A stretch of DNA of 64,000 nt from Ignavibacteriota bacterium (GCA_025358305.1 JANYJZ010000033.1:62001-126000), one strand, 5' to 3'; counted from the stretch's first letter, positions 53,695-62,757 are shown. Numbers and translations are program-made. Notes: generated by a model not told the origin, from the letters alone.

Positions 53695-55464
53695 CTACAG
53701 CGCGAGATCGATCTGGACGCCGGCGGTTCCCAGTTCGTTCCCCGGAAGCCGGTCCGGCCCCGTACCGATGCGTTTCACGTCGTCGCGGACTTCTTCGGTG
53801 TACTTCACCGAGCAGACGAACGCCTTGCTGAACGCGTACCGAATAACGCACGACCACCGAAGTCCTTCGCCGTAGAGCACGGGCATCGAGGTGGCCCCTT
53901 CAAGGTCGCGTTCGTAGGCGGACAGACGCGCCTCGTAGGAGGTTGTGCGGAAGATCGTGATCCGGGCATTCCACCAGAACTGCGCCGCCGAGGGGGCAGT
54001 GAGTTCCGCAAGAACGAGCATTCCGTGTCCGGCGCTCCCAGACGAATCCGCCGACAGCATCGTCCGCTCCCACCGCCCCCGCACGTGCACGCCGCCGAAG
54101 GTCCGGTAGTCGATGTTGAGCCGGAGCGACCGCCGGGAGGAGGACGCCTGTTGCGTGGCGAAGAGTCCCGCGCCGTCGCGCACGAGGAGGTCCTGGAGCG
54201 TCACCTTGCTGGCATAGCGAAGCGCGACGGCGCACCGGGCTGCCGGCTGGAACTCGAGCTGAAGGAACCGGTCGCTTCCCCCCCCGGCGAAGCGCTGCGA
54301 CGGAACACCGCCGGGGAAGCGGAAGAGATCGACGTAGCCGGCGACCGACCATCGTCGCGCGGAGGCGAGCCGGATCCCGGTATAGACCCCTTTCTCGTCC
54401 GACATTCCCGCATGCTCTCCGAACCCGTTCCCGTGGAGCGAGACAAAGCGGTAGGGGTAGTACCGGAGCGCCGCGACGAGATCCACCCCTTGCGCCGCCT
54501 TGAGCCGGGCGCACGAGTTCCCGCCAGGCGAGCCGTTCGCGATCCCCCACTCGCCGAAGAGGTCCCACGGGCCCGACCGCCAGTGATAATCGCAGCTCGC
54601 GGCCGCCGCCCTCTTCCCGGAGAATCGTGCGCCGGCGTCGAGTGAAAGTTCCCGTGCGTACAGAGAGCGGTAGAGGCAGGCGCCGAACGTGTTTCCGCGC
54701 GGGTCCTGAACATGCGCCGTGGCGCCGTAGAGCCGCTCCCCGAGCGCGCCGCGCTTCGCCTCTTCGCCCGATGTCCGGAAATACCCCGCCGCGTAGATGC
54801 CCGTGGCCTCTCCGAGGGCATTCACGCTGGCGTCGACGCCGCGACGCGAGGTGAAGAGATTGACCGACCAGCCGCCGAACTGCATCCCGAGGGCGGCCCC
54901 GCGAAAGTACGTGTTCTCGTCGGAGCTGAAGTGGGGCACGATGCCCCTCTCCTTCCGCACCACGGCACCGGCGATATCTTCCCCCTTGCCGACGTCCGCC
55001 CCTCTCCACAGTGCAAGACCGAGTGCCGACTCGACGATGTAATCGCCGAGAAGGACCGTCCGGAAAGGGCCGATGCGGCGCAGCGCGAGATACCCGGTCG
55101 CGAAATCGTCGAACTTCCTCTCGCCCGGATCCTTCTCGAGAAGCAGTCCGGCGGAGAGATGATCCGACGGCGTGAAGCGGACGCGTTGATAGGACTTCAT
55201 CCGCGATCCGGCGTACGTCCCATTCCGGTAGCCGTCCGACGCTTCCAGATGTTCGGTGAGCCTCGAACGAAGCTCGATGACCGGGGCCGACGGCGCGGGC
55301 TCCGTCGCCAGGAGCTCGGCCAGTGGAGAGTCCTCAATCCCGGCGGACAGCCCGAACCGAACCTCTTCGTCGACGGTATCGGCTTCGGCCGGGCGATCAT
55401 GCTGGGCCGGTGACGCCCGGAACACGAGGACGAGAAGCACGCAGACGGCCAGAAGCCTATTCAT
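53695..55464 (-). CDS. predicted outer-membrane barrel protein, function unknown
   Basis: 589 residues from ATG 55464 (AGGAGG 6 nt upstream). Signal peptide MNRLLAVCVLLVLVFRASPA. An acidic linker and a short helical segment (IELRSRLTEHLEASDGYRNG) are followed by about 450 residues of alternating strands, ending AGVQIDLAL. The first part resembles bacteroidotal barrels that carry a helix-hairpin-helix start, but I see no complete HhH. Its ATG lies 8 nt inside the upstream PorV-like gene, so the two are coupled and may form one complex. Confidence 0.72.
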   Translation of the reverse strand: MNRLLAVCVLLVLVFRASPAQHDRPAEADTVDEEVRFGLSAGIEDSPLAELLATEPAPSAPVIELRSRLTEHLEASDGYRNGTYAGSRMKSYQRVRFTPSDHLSAGLLLEKDPGERKFDDFATGYLALRRIGPFRTVLLGDYIVESALGLALWRGADVGKGEDIAGAVVRKERGIVPHFSSDENTYFRGAALGMQFGGWSVNLFTSRRGVDASVNALGEATGIYAAGYFRTSGEEAKRGALGERLYGATAHVQDPRGNTFGACLYRSLYARELSLDAGARFSGKRAAAASCDYHWRSGPWDLFGEWGIANGSPGGNSCARLKAAQGVDLVAALRYYPYRFVSLHGNGFGEHAGMSDEKGVYTGIRLASARRWSVAGYVDLFRFPGGVPSQRFAGGGSDRFLQLEFQPAARCAVALRYASKVTLQDLLVRDGAGLFATQQASSSRRSLRLNIDYRTFGGVHVRGRWERTMLSADSSGSAGHGMLVLAELTAPSAAQFWWNARITIFRTTSYEARLSAYERDLEGATSMPVLYGEGLRWSCVIRYAFSKAFVCSVKYTEEVRDDVKRIGTGPDRLPGNELGTAGVQIDLAL

Positions 55465-56278
55465 GTCCGCCTCCTCCCCACCGGATGGAGAGCGAACATT
55501 CATGGGTGGGCCCGAGATCCTCGTGGAGGGAGAACGCGTAGTCGAATGAGGCGAACCCTGCCCGCACGCCGATGCCGGCATGGAACTCGGACGGCTGGTC
55601 GGTGACGCCGAGCCGGACCAGGAATGCAGAAGCCACGACGATCTCGGCGCCGGCGCGGAGCGACGGATCGAACCCCGGCTCCTTCAGGAGATCGGCGGTG
55701 ACGAGGAACTCGCCGGCCGGCTGGAACGCCAACCCCATCGCGGCCGACTCCCGCAGCCGCTCTCCACCCGCGCCAAGTGCGGGTGCGTTGAGATTGCGGA
55801 TGCGAAATCCCATGCGGAACGCGCTCTCGAGTTCGACAGAGTAGCCCGCATTCACGCCGTACGCCGAGGCCGAGCCGTAATTGCTGACGGACACCGCGTA
55901 GCGCACGAGCGTGGCCCCCACGTCGCCCAGCGACGTCTGCACCCCAAACGAGAGGCTCACCGACTCCTCCCGGTATAGCGAGAATCCATACCTGCTTCCC
56001 GCGATGCCTATGACGCCGAACGGCACCGGCACCGCCGCCGTCGCTGCCGAAAAGGAGAGCTCACTGAATCCGAAGGGCCGGGGCGAAAGAAAGAACCCCG
56101 CCTCGGCCGATCCGAGCCGCGCCAGGCCCGCCGGGTTGAAGAACATCCCCCAGGCGTCGCCGGAGAGGGCCGTATAGGCACCCGCAAGGCCTTGGGCCCG
56201 CCCCCCGGCTTCGGTGCGTTCGAAGCCGCCGCGGGCGACGGACGCGGAAATGAACATGAGAATGATGAGTTTTCGCAT
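55457..56278 (-). CDS. PorV/PorQ-like outer-membrane protein
   Basis: 273 residues, with a short signal peptide ending near residue 17, then GGRAQGLAGAYTALSGDAWG followed by MFFNPAGLARL. This is the diagnostic start of the FadL-like PorV/PorQ family, whose N-terminal loop docks in the barrel. PorV shuttles T9SS cargo and PorQ anchors the sortase-like PorU/Z. It ends in IRWGGGGHE, a less typical tail. It is divergent from porD, which supports a T9SS-related role. Confidence 0.75.
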   Translation of the reverse strand: MRKLIILMFISASVARGGFERTEAGGRAQGLAGAYTALSGDAWGMFFNPAGLARLGSAEAGFFLSPRPFGFSELSFSAATAAVPVPFGVIGIAGSRYGFSLYREESVSLSFGVQTSLGDVGATLVRYAVSVSNYGSASAYGVNAGYSVELESAFRMGFRIRNLNAPALGAGGERLRESAAMGLAFQPAGEFLVTADLLKEPGFDPSLRAGAEIVVASAFLVRLGVTDQPSEFHAGIGVRAGFASFDYAFSLHEDLGPTHECSLSIRWGGGGHE

Positions 56279-56294
56279 AATGCCTCCCGATCTG

Positions 56295-56323
56295 ATTATG
56301 GAAACTTGTGCCTATAGGCGCAA
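56295..56323 (-). promoter_or_regulatory. minus-strand promoter of the PorV-like operon
   Basis: TTGCGC (56318-56323), 17 nt, CATAAT (56295-56300). It overlaps the porD promoter head to head. Confidence 0.55.
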
Positions 56324-56334
56324 TTGCCTATATT
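56306..56334 (+). promoter_or_regulatory. plus-strand promoter of porD
   Basis: TTGTGC (56306-56311), 17 nt, TATATT (56329-56334). Its -35 and that of the opposite promoter are the two arms of an 18-bp near-palindrome centred on CTATAG. Confidence 0.65.
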
Positions 56335-56358
56335 ATTTTTAAGAACCCTTACGAGCGC

Positions 56359-57264
56359 ATGAAAACCCTACTCCTTACTGCTGCGGCAGTCCTCTTCTTC
56401 CTTCAATGCTCCATCGCCCAGGAGATCAACTGCACGGTGACGGCGAACCTCGATCTCCTCAACAGCGAGTCACGCGAGAACCTCGTTGACTTCGTCTCGA
56501 ACGTGGAGCAGTACATCAACTCGTACCGCTGGACGTCGGAGGACCTCGGGGGCGAGAAGATCGCCTGCGCGCTCAACATCCAGTTCCAGGCGTCGCCGAC
56601 GAGCAACACCTACACGGTGCAGGCGTTCATCGGAAGCCGGCGGCGGATCTACAAGTCCGACAAGAGCACGGCCCTCCTCCGGATCCTCGACGATAAGTGG
56701 CAGTTCAACTACCTCCGGAGCCAGCCCCTGACGCATACCGAGGGTCGCTTCGATCCCCTGACGAGTTTCATCGACTACTACATCAACATCATCATCGGAT
56801 ACGATTTCGACTCGTACCGGGCCGGCGACGGCACGCCGTACTTCCAGCGCGCTGCGGACATCGTGAGCAAAGGGAGAAACGGCGGCACGGGATGGGATGT
56901 CGCGACGGGCACCGCGTTCAGCCGTGCGCAGTTCTCCGACGAACTAATGAATCCGCAATTTAGAGAGTTTCGGGAGGCGGTTGAAGCGTACCACTATCAC
57001 GGGCTCGACCTGATGTACAAGGACGACGGGAAGGCGAAGAAGAACATCCTTGCTGCTCTGGAAAAAATAGACAAAGTCCAGAAAAGAATCAACCAGAAAA
57101 GCCTGCTACTGAAAATATTTTTCGACACAAAATACCTGGAGATCGCCGAGACGTATATCGGGTACCCCGATCTCGAGGTGTTCACGCGTCTCGCGCAGAT
57201 CGATGCCAATCATCAGCAGACGTACGACGAATACAGCAGAAAGACAGGGATAGAAAAGCCCTGA
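56359..57264 (+). CDS. porD: type IX secretion-associated PorD-family protein (DUF4835)
   Basis: 301 residues from ATG 56359. Signal peptide MKTLLLTAAAVLFFLQCSIAQ, then EINCTVTANLDLLN and QYINSYRWTSEDLGGEKIAC, the usual DUF4835/PorD opening; TSFIDYYINIIIGYDFDSY follows. PorD is needed for T9SS function in gliding or protein-secreting Bacteroidota; its exact role is unclear. Supports T9SS in this organism together with the sorting-domain protein at 26.6 kb. Confidence 0.85.
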   Translation: MKTLLLTAAAVLFFLQCSIAQEINCTVTANLDLLNSESRENLVDFVSNVEQYINSYRWTSEDLGGEKIACALNIQFQASPTSNTYTVQAFIGSRRRIYKSDKSTALLRILDDKWQFNYLRSQPLTHTEGRFDPLTSFIDYYINIIIGYDFDSYRAGDGTPYFQRAADIVSKGRNGGTGWDVATGTAFSRAQFSDELMNPQFREFREAVEAYHYHGLDLMYKDDGKAKKNILAALEKIDKVQKRINQKSLLLKIFFDTKYLEIAETYIGYPDLEVFTRLAQIDANHQQTYDEYSRKTGIEKP

Positions 57265-57286
57265 CGCGGACGGTCCGCGCCCCCCG

Positions 57287-59350
57287 TTAGCGGACGACGA
57301 CGATGTCGAACATGTGGTCACCGACAAGGATCTTGTTGACGACCTCCATCCCCCGCGTGACCTTCCCAAAGATCGTATAACGGCCTTCGAGATGTGGCTG
57401 CGGCGACTGGGTGATGAAGAACTGCGATCCCTCCGTATCTTTCCCCGCGCTTGCAATACCCATCGTCCCCACCTCGTACCGGAGAGGTGAGAATTCCGAC
57501 CGTATCGCATATCCCGCTCCTCCCCATCCGTCCCCCCGGGGATCTCCCCCTTGCACGACGAAGTTCGGTACGACACGATGGAACGACAGGCCGCGGTAAA
57601 AGCCGCGCTGCGTCGCGAGCTTGAGGAAGCTCATCACCGTGAACGGCGCCACATTCTTGTACAACTCCATAAAAACATCTCCGCGGATCGTCTCGAGCTT
57701 CACCTTGACCGTTTCCGGCAGCGCGCGCAGGTACTCAAAATCGAGGTCGACATAGGGAGGCTCGTACTCCCTGTTGATCTCCCGGGCGTAGCTTCGTCCG
57801 GTGATCGCGGCGAGCGCTGTCGCGGCCGCGGAGGCGACCGACTGGTCCCGGACAGAAAGTTGATCCCTTAAGACCTTCACTGCCCGGTCATCGCCGATCT
57901 TCCCGAGGGTGGCGATGATCTCCTGCATCGCCTCGACGTCATCCGGTACCCGCATGGCCGCAATCGCGGACAGGAGGGGTGCGACGGCGGACTTGCGGAG
58001 AAAGAGCGAGTCGCCGAGAATGGATGCGGCGGTCGTGGCGAGCGCAACGTCCTTCTTCTGGAGAGACGCCACAGCGGCGCCGTATGTCGCAGCGACAAGG
58101 GCCGAATCGGCATGCCTATGGCGGCTGAGTTCCTGGAGTCCCTCGAGCGCCGAGCGCGCGAGGAGTGGGTCCTGATCGTTCACGAACGGCAGCAGGACGT
58201 CGGCCGCTCCAGCCGCGCCGGTCGAACCGACCGCGGTGATGAGCCGCGCCTTCAGCGGGATATTCGATGCGGCACCGGGCCTGATAGAAGCAAGCGCCTT
58301 CGGCCCGAGGAGCTTCGCGAGCGAGAGCGCCGCCTCCGCCTGGAGCTGCCAAAGATATCCGTCGTCCGGATTCTCGGAGATCCTTGTCAATTCGGCCATC
58401 GCCTCGCCCATCCCGGCGTGGTCCGCTCGGACGGTCATAGCGCCGAACGTGGAAAGAGCGGTCACGGCGATATGCGTGTTCTCGCTCAGGAAGGCGCGGC
58501 GGAAGAGGTCGGGAAGGTCCGGATTGTCCTCCAGTGTGAAATTGCCGAGCGCCTTCAGCGCATTGACCCTCACCCGCCAGTCGCCGTCATGTTCGGCGAG
58601 CTTGACAAGGGCGTCCATCGAACGCTTCGCGTCCTTGAGCTTGCCGAGGAGCGTGGCGAGGTTCATCCGCACGCGAGGATCGTGGTGGAGGAAAAGCGGG
58701 ACGATCCACTCGATCTGCGCGCGCGTCTCATCGTGGTCGCCGATCCGCTGGAGCGCGTAGACAGCCTGCCACGGGGCGGCATCCGCCGGCTTCATGAACT
58801 TCATGAGGTACCGTACGGCGTCGGTAGAGGAGATCCCGCGTATGCCGAACCGGGCAATGCTCATGATGACCGCATTCGAGTGCTCCGATGTGCCCCCGAA
58901 GCGTGACAGGATGTCGCTCAGGCCAAGCTCCGTGCCGAACTTGCCGATCTCTTCGATGAGCCGGTCCGCGTCCTTCATCTGATCGAGACGCGCCCAGATG
59001 AGGTCGTGTTCCAGGACCTGACGGCTCGCCAGGCTCAGAGCAGGAGCGGTCTGACCGATCGCCCAAGCGGCGGTCGTCTCGAGCGATGCTGGGCCGTCCG
59101 TCAGGTTCGCGATGAGGGGCGTGAGCGCCGTCGTATCCTGGATGCTTCCGTATGCGAACGTCGCCCGCTCCCGCACGACGGGATCGTGATCGGAGAGATA
59201 CTGCAGGAGCACGCCGTCGTGGAGCGTCCGCAGGTCCTGGATCCGGAGGATCGTTTCCAGCTTGTCGCGCCGCTCCGCGGCCACATCGGAGGCGGTTCCT
59301 TGGCCGGCGGCGAGGACTGGAAATGCGAGGAGGAGGAAGAGCGATCTCAT
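57287..59350 (-). CDS. HEAT-repeat protein fused to a cyclophilin-type peptidyl-prolyl isomerase
   Basis: 687 residues with a signal peptide (MRSLFLLLAFPVLAAG). Residues ~25-520 form tandem HEAT-like helix pairs (e.g. LSDHDPVVRERATFAYGSI, LFLHHDPRVRMNLATLLGKL). The C-terminal ~145 residues are a cyclophilin domain: GFYRGLSFHRVVPNFVVQGG carries the catalytic arginine, and GSQFFITQSPQPHLEG is the conserved pocket. A periplasmic foldase with a protein-binding scaffold is the likely role. It starts 9 nt after tatD stops. Confidence 0.9.
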   Translation of the reverse strand: MRSLFLLLAFPVLAAGQGTASDVAAERRDKLETILRIQDLRTLHDGVLLQYLSDHDPVVRERATFAYGSIQDTTALTPLIANLTDGPASLETTAAWAIGQTAPALSLASRQVLEHDLIWARLDQMKDADRLIEEIGKFGTELGLSDILSRFGGTSEHSNAVIMSIARFGIRGISSTDAVRYLMKFMKPADAAPWQAVYALQRIGDHDETRAQIEWIVPLFLHHDPRVRMNLATLLGKLKDAKRSMDALVKLAEHDGDWRVRVNALKALGNFTLEDNPDLPDLFRRAFLSENTHIAVTALSTFGAMTVRADHAGMGEAMAELTRISENPDDGYLWQLQAEAALSLAKLLGPKALASIRPGAASNIPLKARLITAVGSTGAAGAADVLLPFVNDQDPLLARSALEGLQELSRHRHADSALVAATYGAAVASLQKKDVALATTAASILGDSLFLRKSAVAPLLSAIAAMRVPDDVEAMQEIIATLGKIGDDRAVKVLRDQLSVRDQSVASAAATALAAITGRSYAREINREYEPPYVDLDFEYLRALPETVKVKLETIRGDVFMELYKNVAPFTVMSFLKLATQRGFYRGLSFHRVVPNFVVQGGDPRGDGWGGAGYAIRSEFSPLRYEVGTMGIASAGKDTEGSQFFITQSPQPHLEGRYTIFGKVTRGMEVVNKILVGDHMFDIVVVR

Positions 59351-59359
59351 AGGCCTATC

Positions 59360-60196
59360 TCACGATTTGGTTTCAGATGTGCGTTCCTCCCAATGGAACA
59401 CTCGGCGGACGGCGGCGGACGTCGCCGCGCCCACCTCTTCCAGAGGGACATTCTTGATCTCCGCGATCTTCGCGGCGATGATCGGTATGTGTGACGGTTC
59501 ATTGCGTTTCCCGCGGTGCGGGACCGGGGTGAGGTACGGGCTGTCCGTTTCCAAGAGCATGTACTCCAGCGGCGTCGCCGCGACGACCGCGGCCATGACG
59601 TTCGGCCGGTTCGGTTTCGCGGGGAACGTGACGGGTCCCGGAATGGAGATGTAGAACCCCCAGTCGATCACCTTCTGCGCCATCGCCGGATCGCCGGGAA
59701 AACAGTGGAACACTCCCCGCACTCCCCTTCCGTCGCCGCCGGTCCTCCATGTGGGGTGGGACCGTACGAACTCTCCGACGATCCTCAGTGTATCCTCTTC
59801 CGCCTCGCGGGAATGGATGATGATCGGGAGGTCGCGCCGCACCGCGATCGCGATCTGCGCCGCAAATGCGTCTCGCTGCACTTCGGGAGGCGAGAAGTTG
59901 TAATGGTAGTCGAGGCCGATCTCGCCGATGGCCACGACGGACGGATCGAGGGACAGTTCTTCGATCTGGGCGAGCGACCCCCGGTCGGCCTTCGACGCGT
60001 CGTGCGGATGGAACCCGACGGCCGGGTGGATCATGCCGTTCGCCCGCGCCAAAGTGAGCGCTTCCCTGCTCGTCTCAAGGTCGGTCCCCGGGTTGACGAT
60101 CTCGGTCACTCGGGCATCGCGTGCCCGCGTGAGCACCACGCTCACATCGTCGGCGAAATCCTTGGAAAAAAGGTGCGCGTGCGAGTCAATGAACAT
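59360..60196 (-). CDS. tatD: TatD-family metal-dependent deoxyribonuclease
   Basis: 278 residues. Metal-binding DSHAH (His6, His8), VAIGEIGLDYHYNFSPPEVQ, PIIIHSREA, GVFHCFPGDP and LLETDSPYLTP are all in place. 3'-5' exonuclease activity in DNA repair and quality control is known for the family. It lies between wecE and the HEAT-cyclophilin gene, spaced 50 and 9 nt. Confidence 0.95.
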   Translation of the reverse strand: MFIDSHAHLFSKDFADDVSVVLTRARDARVTEIVNPGTDLETSREALTLARANGMIHPAVGFHPHDASKADRGSLAQIEELSLDPSVVAIGEIGLDYHYNFSPPEVQRDAFAAQIAIAVRRDLPIIIHSREAEEDTLRIVGEFVRSHPTWRTGGDGRGVRGVFHCFPGDPAMAQKVIDWGFYISIPGPVTFPAKPNRPNVMAAVVAATPLEYMLLETDSPYLTPVPHRGKRNEPSHIPIIAAKIAEIKNVPLEEVGAATSAAVRRVFHWEERTSETKS

Positions 60197-60246
60197 GATG
60201 CGGCACAGCTGCGGGTGTGGATGGGGTGGTCGTTGGGACGCGCATG

Positions 60247-61428
60247 TCAGGCCAGTGCGCTGTGGAGAGCGTCGATCACGTAGGCGACATCCTCATCGGC
60301 AAGCTGGGGATAGATCGGGAGCCGGAGAAGCCCGCCGGCCACGCTGTCGGTGACGGGAAGCGCAAGCCCTTCGGTGCCGAGGTGCGAGACTGCGTACGGC
60401 GACGAGTGGAGCGGGATGTAATGGAATGTCGCTCCGATTCCGCGGGTCTTCATCTCCCGCATGACGCGGTTCCGTTCGCCCTCCGAGGGAAGAAGGATGG
60501 CGAAGATGTGGTAGTTCGATCGGCTGTAGGCGGGAATGATCGGCAGCCGCAGCTTCTCACGCCGCTCCAGGTCCCTGAGCCCTTCCATGTAGATCCCATG
60601 AATGCGCTCGCGCCGGGTTTGAATGACGTCGATATCCTTGAGCTGGGCACGGAGCACCCCGGCAAGGATCTCCGACAGGATGTAACTGCTGCCGACGTCG
60701 ACCCAGGTATACTTATCGACCTCCCCGCGCAGGAAGTTCTCTCGGTTCGTTCCTTTTTCGCGGATGATCTCGGCGCGCCGGGCCAAAGCCTCGGTGTTGG
60801 TGATGAATGCCCCACCCTCCCCGCTCACATAGTTCTTCGTGTCGTGAAAACTGTACGCACCGGCGTCCCCTATCCCCCCGAGGAACTTTCCCTTGTACAG
60901 CGCGTTCATGCCTTGGGCCGCGTCTTCGATCACCGGAAGCTTGTGCTTTCGCGCGATCTCGAGGACCGCGTCCATGTCCGCGGCGACGCCGGCGTAGTGG
61001 ACGGGGGCGATGGCCTTGGTCCTCGGCGAGATGCAGCGTTCAAGGTCGCGGACGTCCATCGTGAAGGTGTCGCCGGTGATCTCGCAGAACACGGGCTTCC
61101 CCCCTCCCCGGAGGATCGCATTCGCCCCCGACACGAACGTGAAACTCGGCGTGATCACCTCGTCACCCGGCTGGAGATCGAGCATCATCATCGCCATCTC
61201 GAGGGCGTGCGTGCACGAGGTGGTCAGGAGCACATGCTTCAGGGAGAAGAGGCCGGAGATCTGCCGCTCGACGCTCCGGCAAACGGAACCGTCGCCGCTG
61301 AGCTTGCCCGCGGCCAGGACGCTGCGCACTTCGTCGATGATGCGTTCATCGACAAATGGCTTGTTGAGCGAAATGTTCTTCGCCGCCGGCGCGCTGGAGT
61401 TCTTCGTATGATTCTTCTCGTTCGTCAC
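60247..61428 (-). CDS. wecE: dTDP-4-amino-4,6-dideoxygalactose transaminase (WecE/RffA type)
   Basis: 393 residues from a GTG at 61428 (GAGAG about 6 nt upstream; no Met until residue 77). Close to E. coli RffA by eye: ISLNKPFVDE, VLLTTSCTHALEMAMMMLDL, PSFTFVSGANAIL, VHYAGVAADMD, EDAAQGMNALYKGKFLGGIG, SFHDTKNY with PLP Lys198, IIREKGTNRENFLRGEVDKY and FHYIPLHSSPYA. It aminates dTDP-4-keto-6-deoxyglucose to dTDP-fucosamine for surface glycans. Confidence 0.93.
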   Translation of the reverse strand: MTNEKNHTKNSSAPAAKNISLNKPFVDERIIDEVRSVLAAGKLSGDGSVCRSVERQISGLFSLKHVLLTTSCTHALEMAMMMLDLQPGDEVITPSFTFVSGANAILRGGGKPVFCEITGDTFTMDVRDLERCISPRTKAIAPVHYAGVAADMDAVLEIARKHKLPVIEDAAQGMNALYKGKFLGGIGDAGAYSFHDTKNYVSGEGGAFITNTEALARRAEIIREKGTNRENFLRGEVDKYTWVDVGSSYILSEILAGVLRAQLKDIDVIQTRRERIHGIYMEGLRDLERREKLRLPIIPAYSRSNYHIFAILLPSEGERNRVMREMKTRGIGATFHYIPLHSSPYAVSHLGTEGLALPVTDSVAGGLLRLPIYPQLADEDVAYVIDALHSALA

Positions 61429-61557
61429 GCATCTCTCACGTATGGGTTCACAGTGCGCACTGCACTCAGGCGCTAAGGCAAGATACGAAAATGTACTTGG
61501 AAATCCACGCCGGTCGGCCAGGTAGGACTGAGGCTGAGCCGCTCTTCGCCGCCCGAG

Positions 61558-61586
61558 TTGCATCTTTTCCTCCCATGAAGTATACT
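61558..61586 (+). promoter_or_regulatory. promoter of the methyltransferase-fold lipoprotein gene
   Basis: TTGCAT (61558-61563), 17 nt, TATACT (61581-61586). Leader about 29 nt. Confidence 0.7.
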
Positions 61587-61621
61587 ACCGCAGAATTCTC
61601 CCACTTCTATGGAAGCGCTTG

Positions 61622-62548
61622 ATGACAGCAGGAACATTCATGCGGGTTGCTCGCGCGGCGGCGGCCTCCGCAGCCCTCCTCATCGCCGGATGCAACGCCC
61701 CGCAGACGGGGACGGCGGTCCGTCACTCCGCTCCGGTCGTCTCAAATGCGGAGATACTCCGGAGTCTGAGCGTGGACGGCCGGACGGTGGCGTGCGTCGA
61801 TACGACGAACTGGCAGTCCGAATTGAAGTACGTCGCGGTGATGGACATCCCGATGCACTGCATCATGACCCCCGGAAAGATGTTGTTGTTCGGACTGGGA
61901 GGCGGCTCGGTCGCGCGCAATTACCGCCGCATGGCTTGGAGCGTAAATGTGGTCGAGCCCGATTCGACGCGGCTCAGTTTCGCCAGGAAGGCGTTCGACT
62001 TCACTGACCGGACCGTACAGGTCATCACCGGCGACGGCCGTGCGTACCTCGCCGACACGAGCCGCCGGTACGACATCATCCTCCTCGACTGCGTGAGCAG
62101 CAATGACTACCCCAGGGAGATGATGACAAAGGAATTCTTCACGCTCGCCGCGGCCCGGATGCCGGAAACGGGCATCTTCGCGATCGCAGTGGAATCGGTC
62201 GGATGGAAGGATGAGATCGTACAGACGCTCTCGGCGACGCTCGGGGCCGCCTTCCGGCAGGTCATCGTGCTGCCGATCTCCGAACCGCCGGACAAGTTTG
62301 GCAGCATCGTACTCATGGCGTCGAACACGGTGAGGAGCGACCTCCTCCGCGATCCGGAACGGAACCTCGACTACAGTCCGGAATGGCGCTACGGCCCGGA
62401 ATACCAGAAGGCGCACGCTTGGGACAATCACTTCACTCTTGTGCCGGGCGCAGCGCGCATCCAGACCGACACCGACAATTCGTGGGACCGGATCCTGGCG
62501 GCGATCATCGCCGCAGAGAAGCAGCAGCCCCGGGAATACCTCCCCTAG
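61622..62548 (+). CDS. lipoprotein with spermidine synthase-like methyltransferase fold
   Basis: 308 residues from ATG 61622 (GGAAG 7 nt upstream; ATG 61640 with AGGA is possible). The lipobox LLIAGC near residue 23 predicts export and lipidation. The mature part has a Rossmann core as in spermidine synthases: LLFGLGGGSVARNYRRMAWS, VVEPDSTRLSFARKAF, TGDGRAYLADTSRRYDIILL and SSNDYPREMMTKEFF. A SAM/dcSAM-binding fold outside the cytoplasm is odd, so the protein may have been repurposed. Confidence 0.75.
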   Translation: MTAGTFMRVARAAAASAALLIAGCNAPQTGTAVRHSAPVVSNAEILRSLSVDGRTVACVDTTNWQSELKYVAVMDIPMHCIMTPGKMLLFGLGGGSVARNYRRMAWSVNVVEPDSTRLSFARKAFDFTDRTVQVITGDGRAYLADTSRRYDIILLDCVSSNDYPREMMTKEFFTLAAARMPETGIFAIAVESVGWKDEIVQTLSATLGAAFRQVIVLPISEPPDKFGSIVLMASNTVRSDLLRDPERNLDYSPEWRYGPEYQKAHAWDNHFTLVPGAARIQTDTDNSWDRILAAIIAAEKQQPREYLP

Positions 62549-62698
62549 CCGTTCATCGGTGGGAGATCGGCCGCATCTTCGAACTCCACAGGAAATCCCT
62601 CGACCGACCACGCCAGGCTGCTTGATCCAGGCGGCGCACGACACTGTCACTTCCTCGATCGACCTGCCGACATCAGCTATGACTTCCCCGTCATAGAA

Positions 62699-62729
62699 CA
62701 CCCGTCCGCGAGACGATCACGGACGGGTG
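62699..62729 (-). terminator. hairpin downstream of the serine protease-like gene
   Basis: 10-bp perfect stem CACCCGTCCG (62699-62708) with CGGACGGGTG (62720-62729). On the minus strand it is followed by TTCTATG, a poor T-tract, so termination is uncertain. The remainder of the 62549-62757 gap shows nothing. Confidence 0.5.
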
Positions 62730-62757
62730 CGAAGAGCGGTACTGCGATTTGAATACC

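Noticed and set aside
57265-57286. Terminator between porD and the HEAT-cyclophilin gene
   Set aside because: Only a 6-bp palindrome with a 1-nt loop and no T-run.
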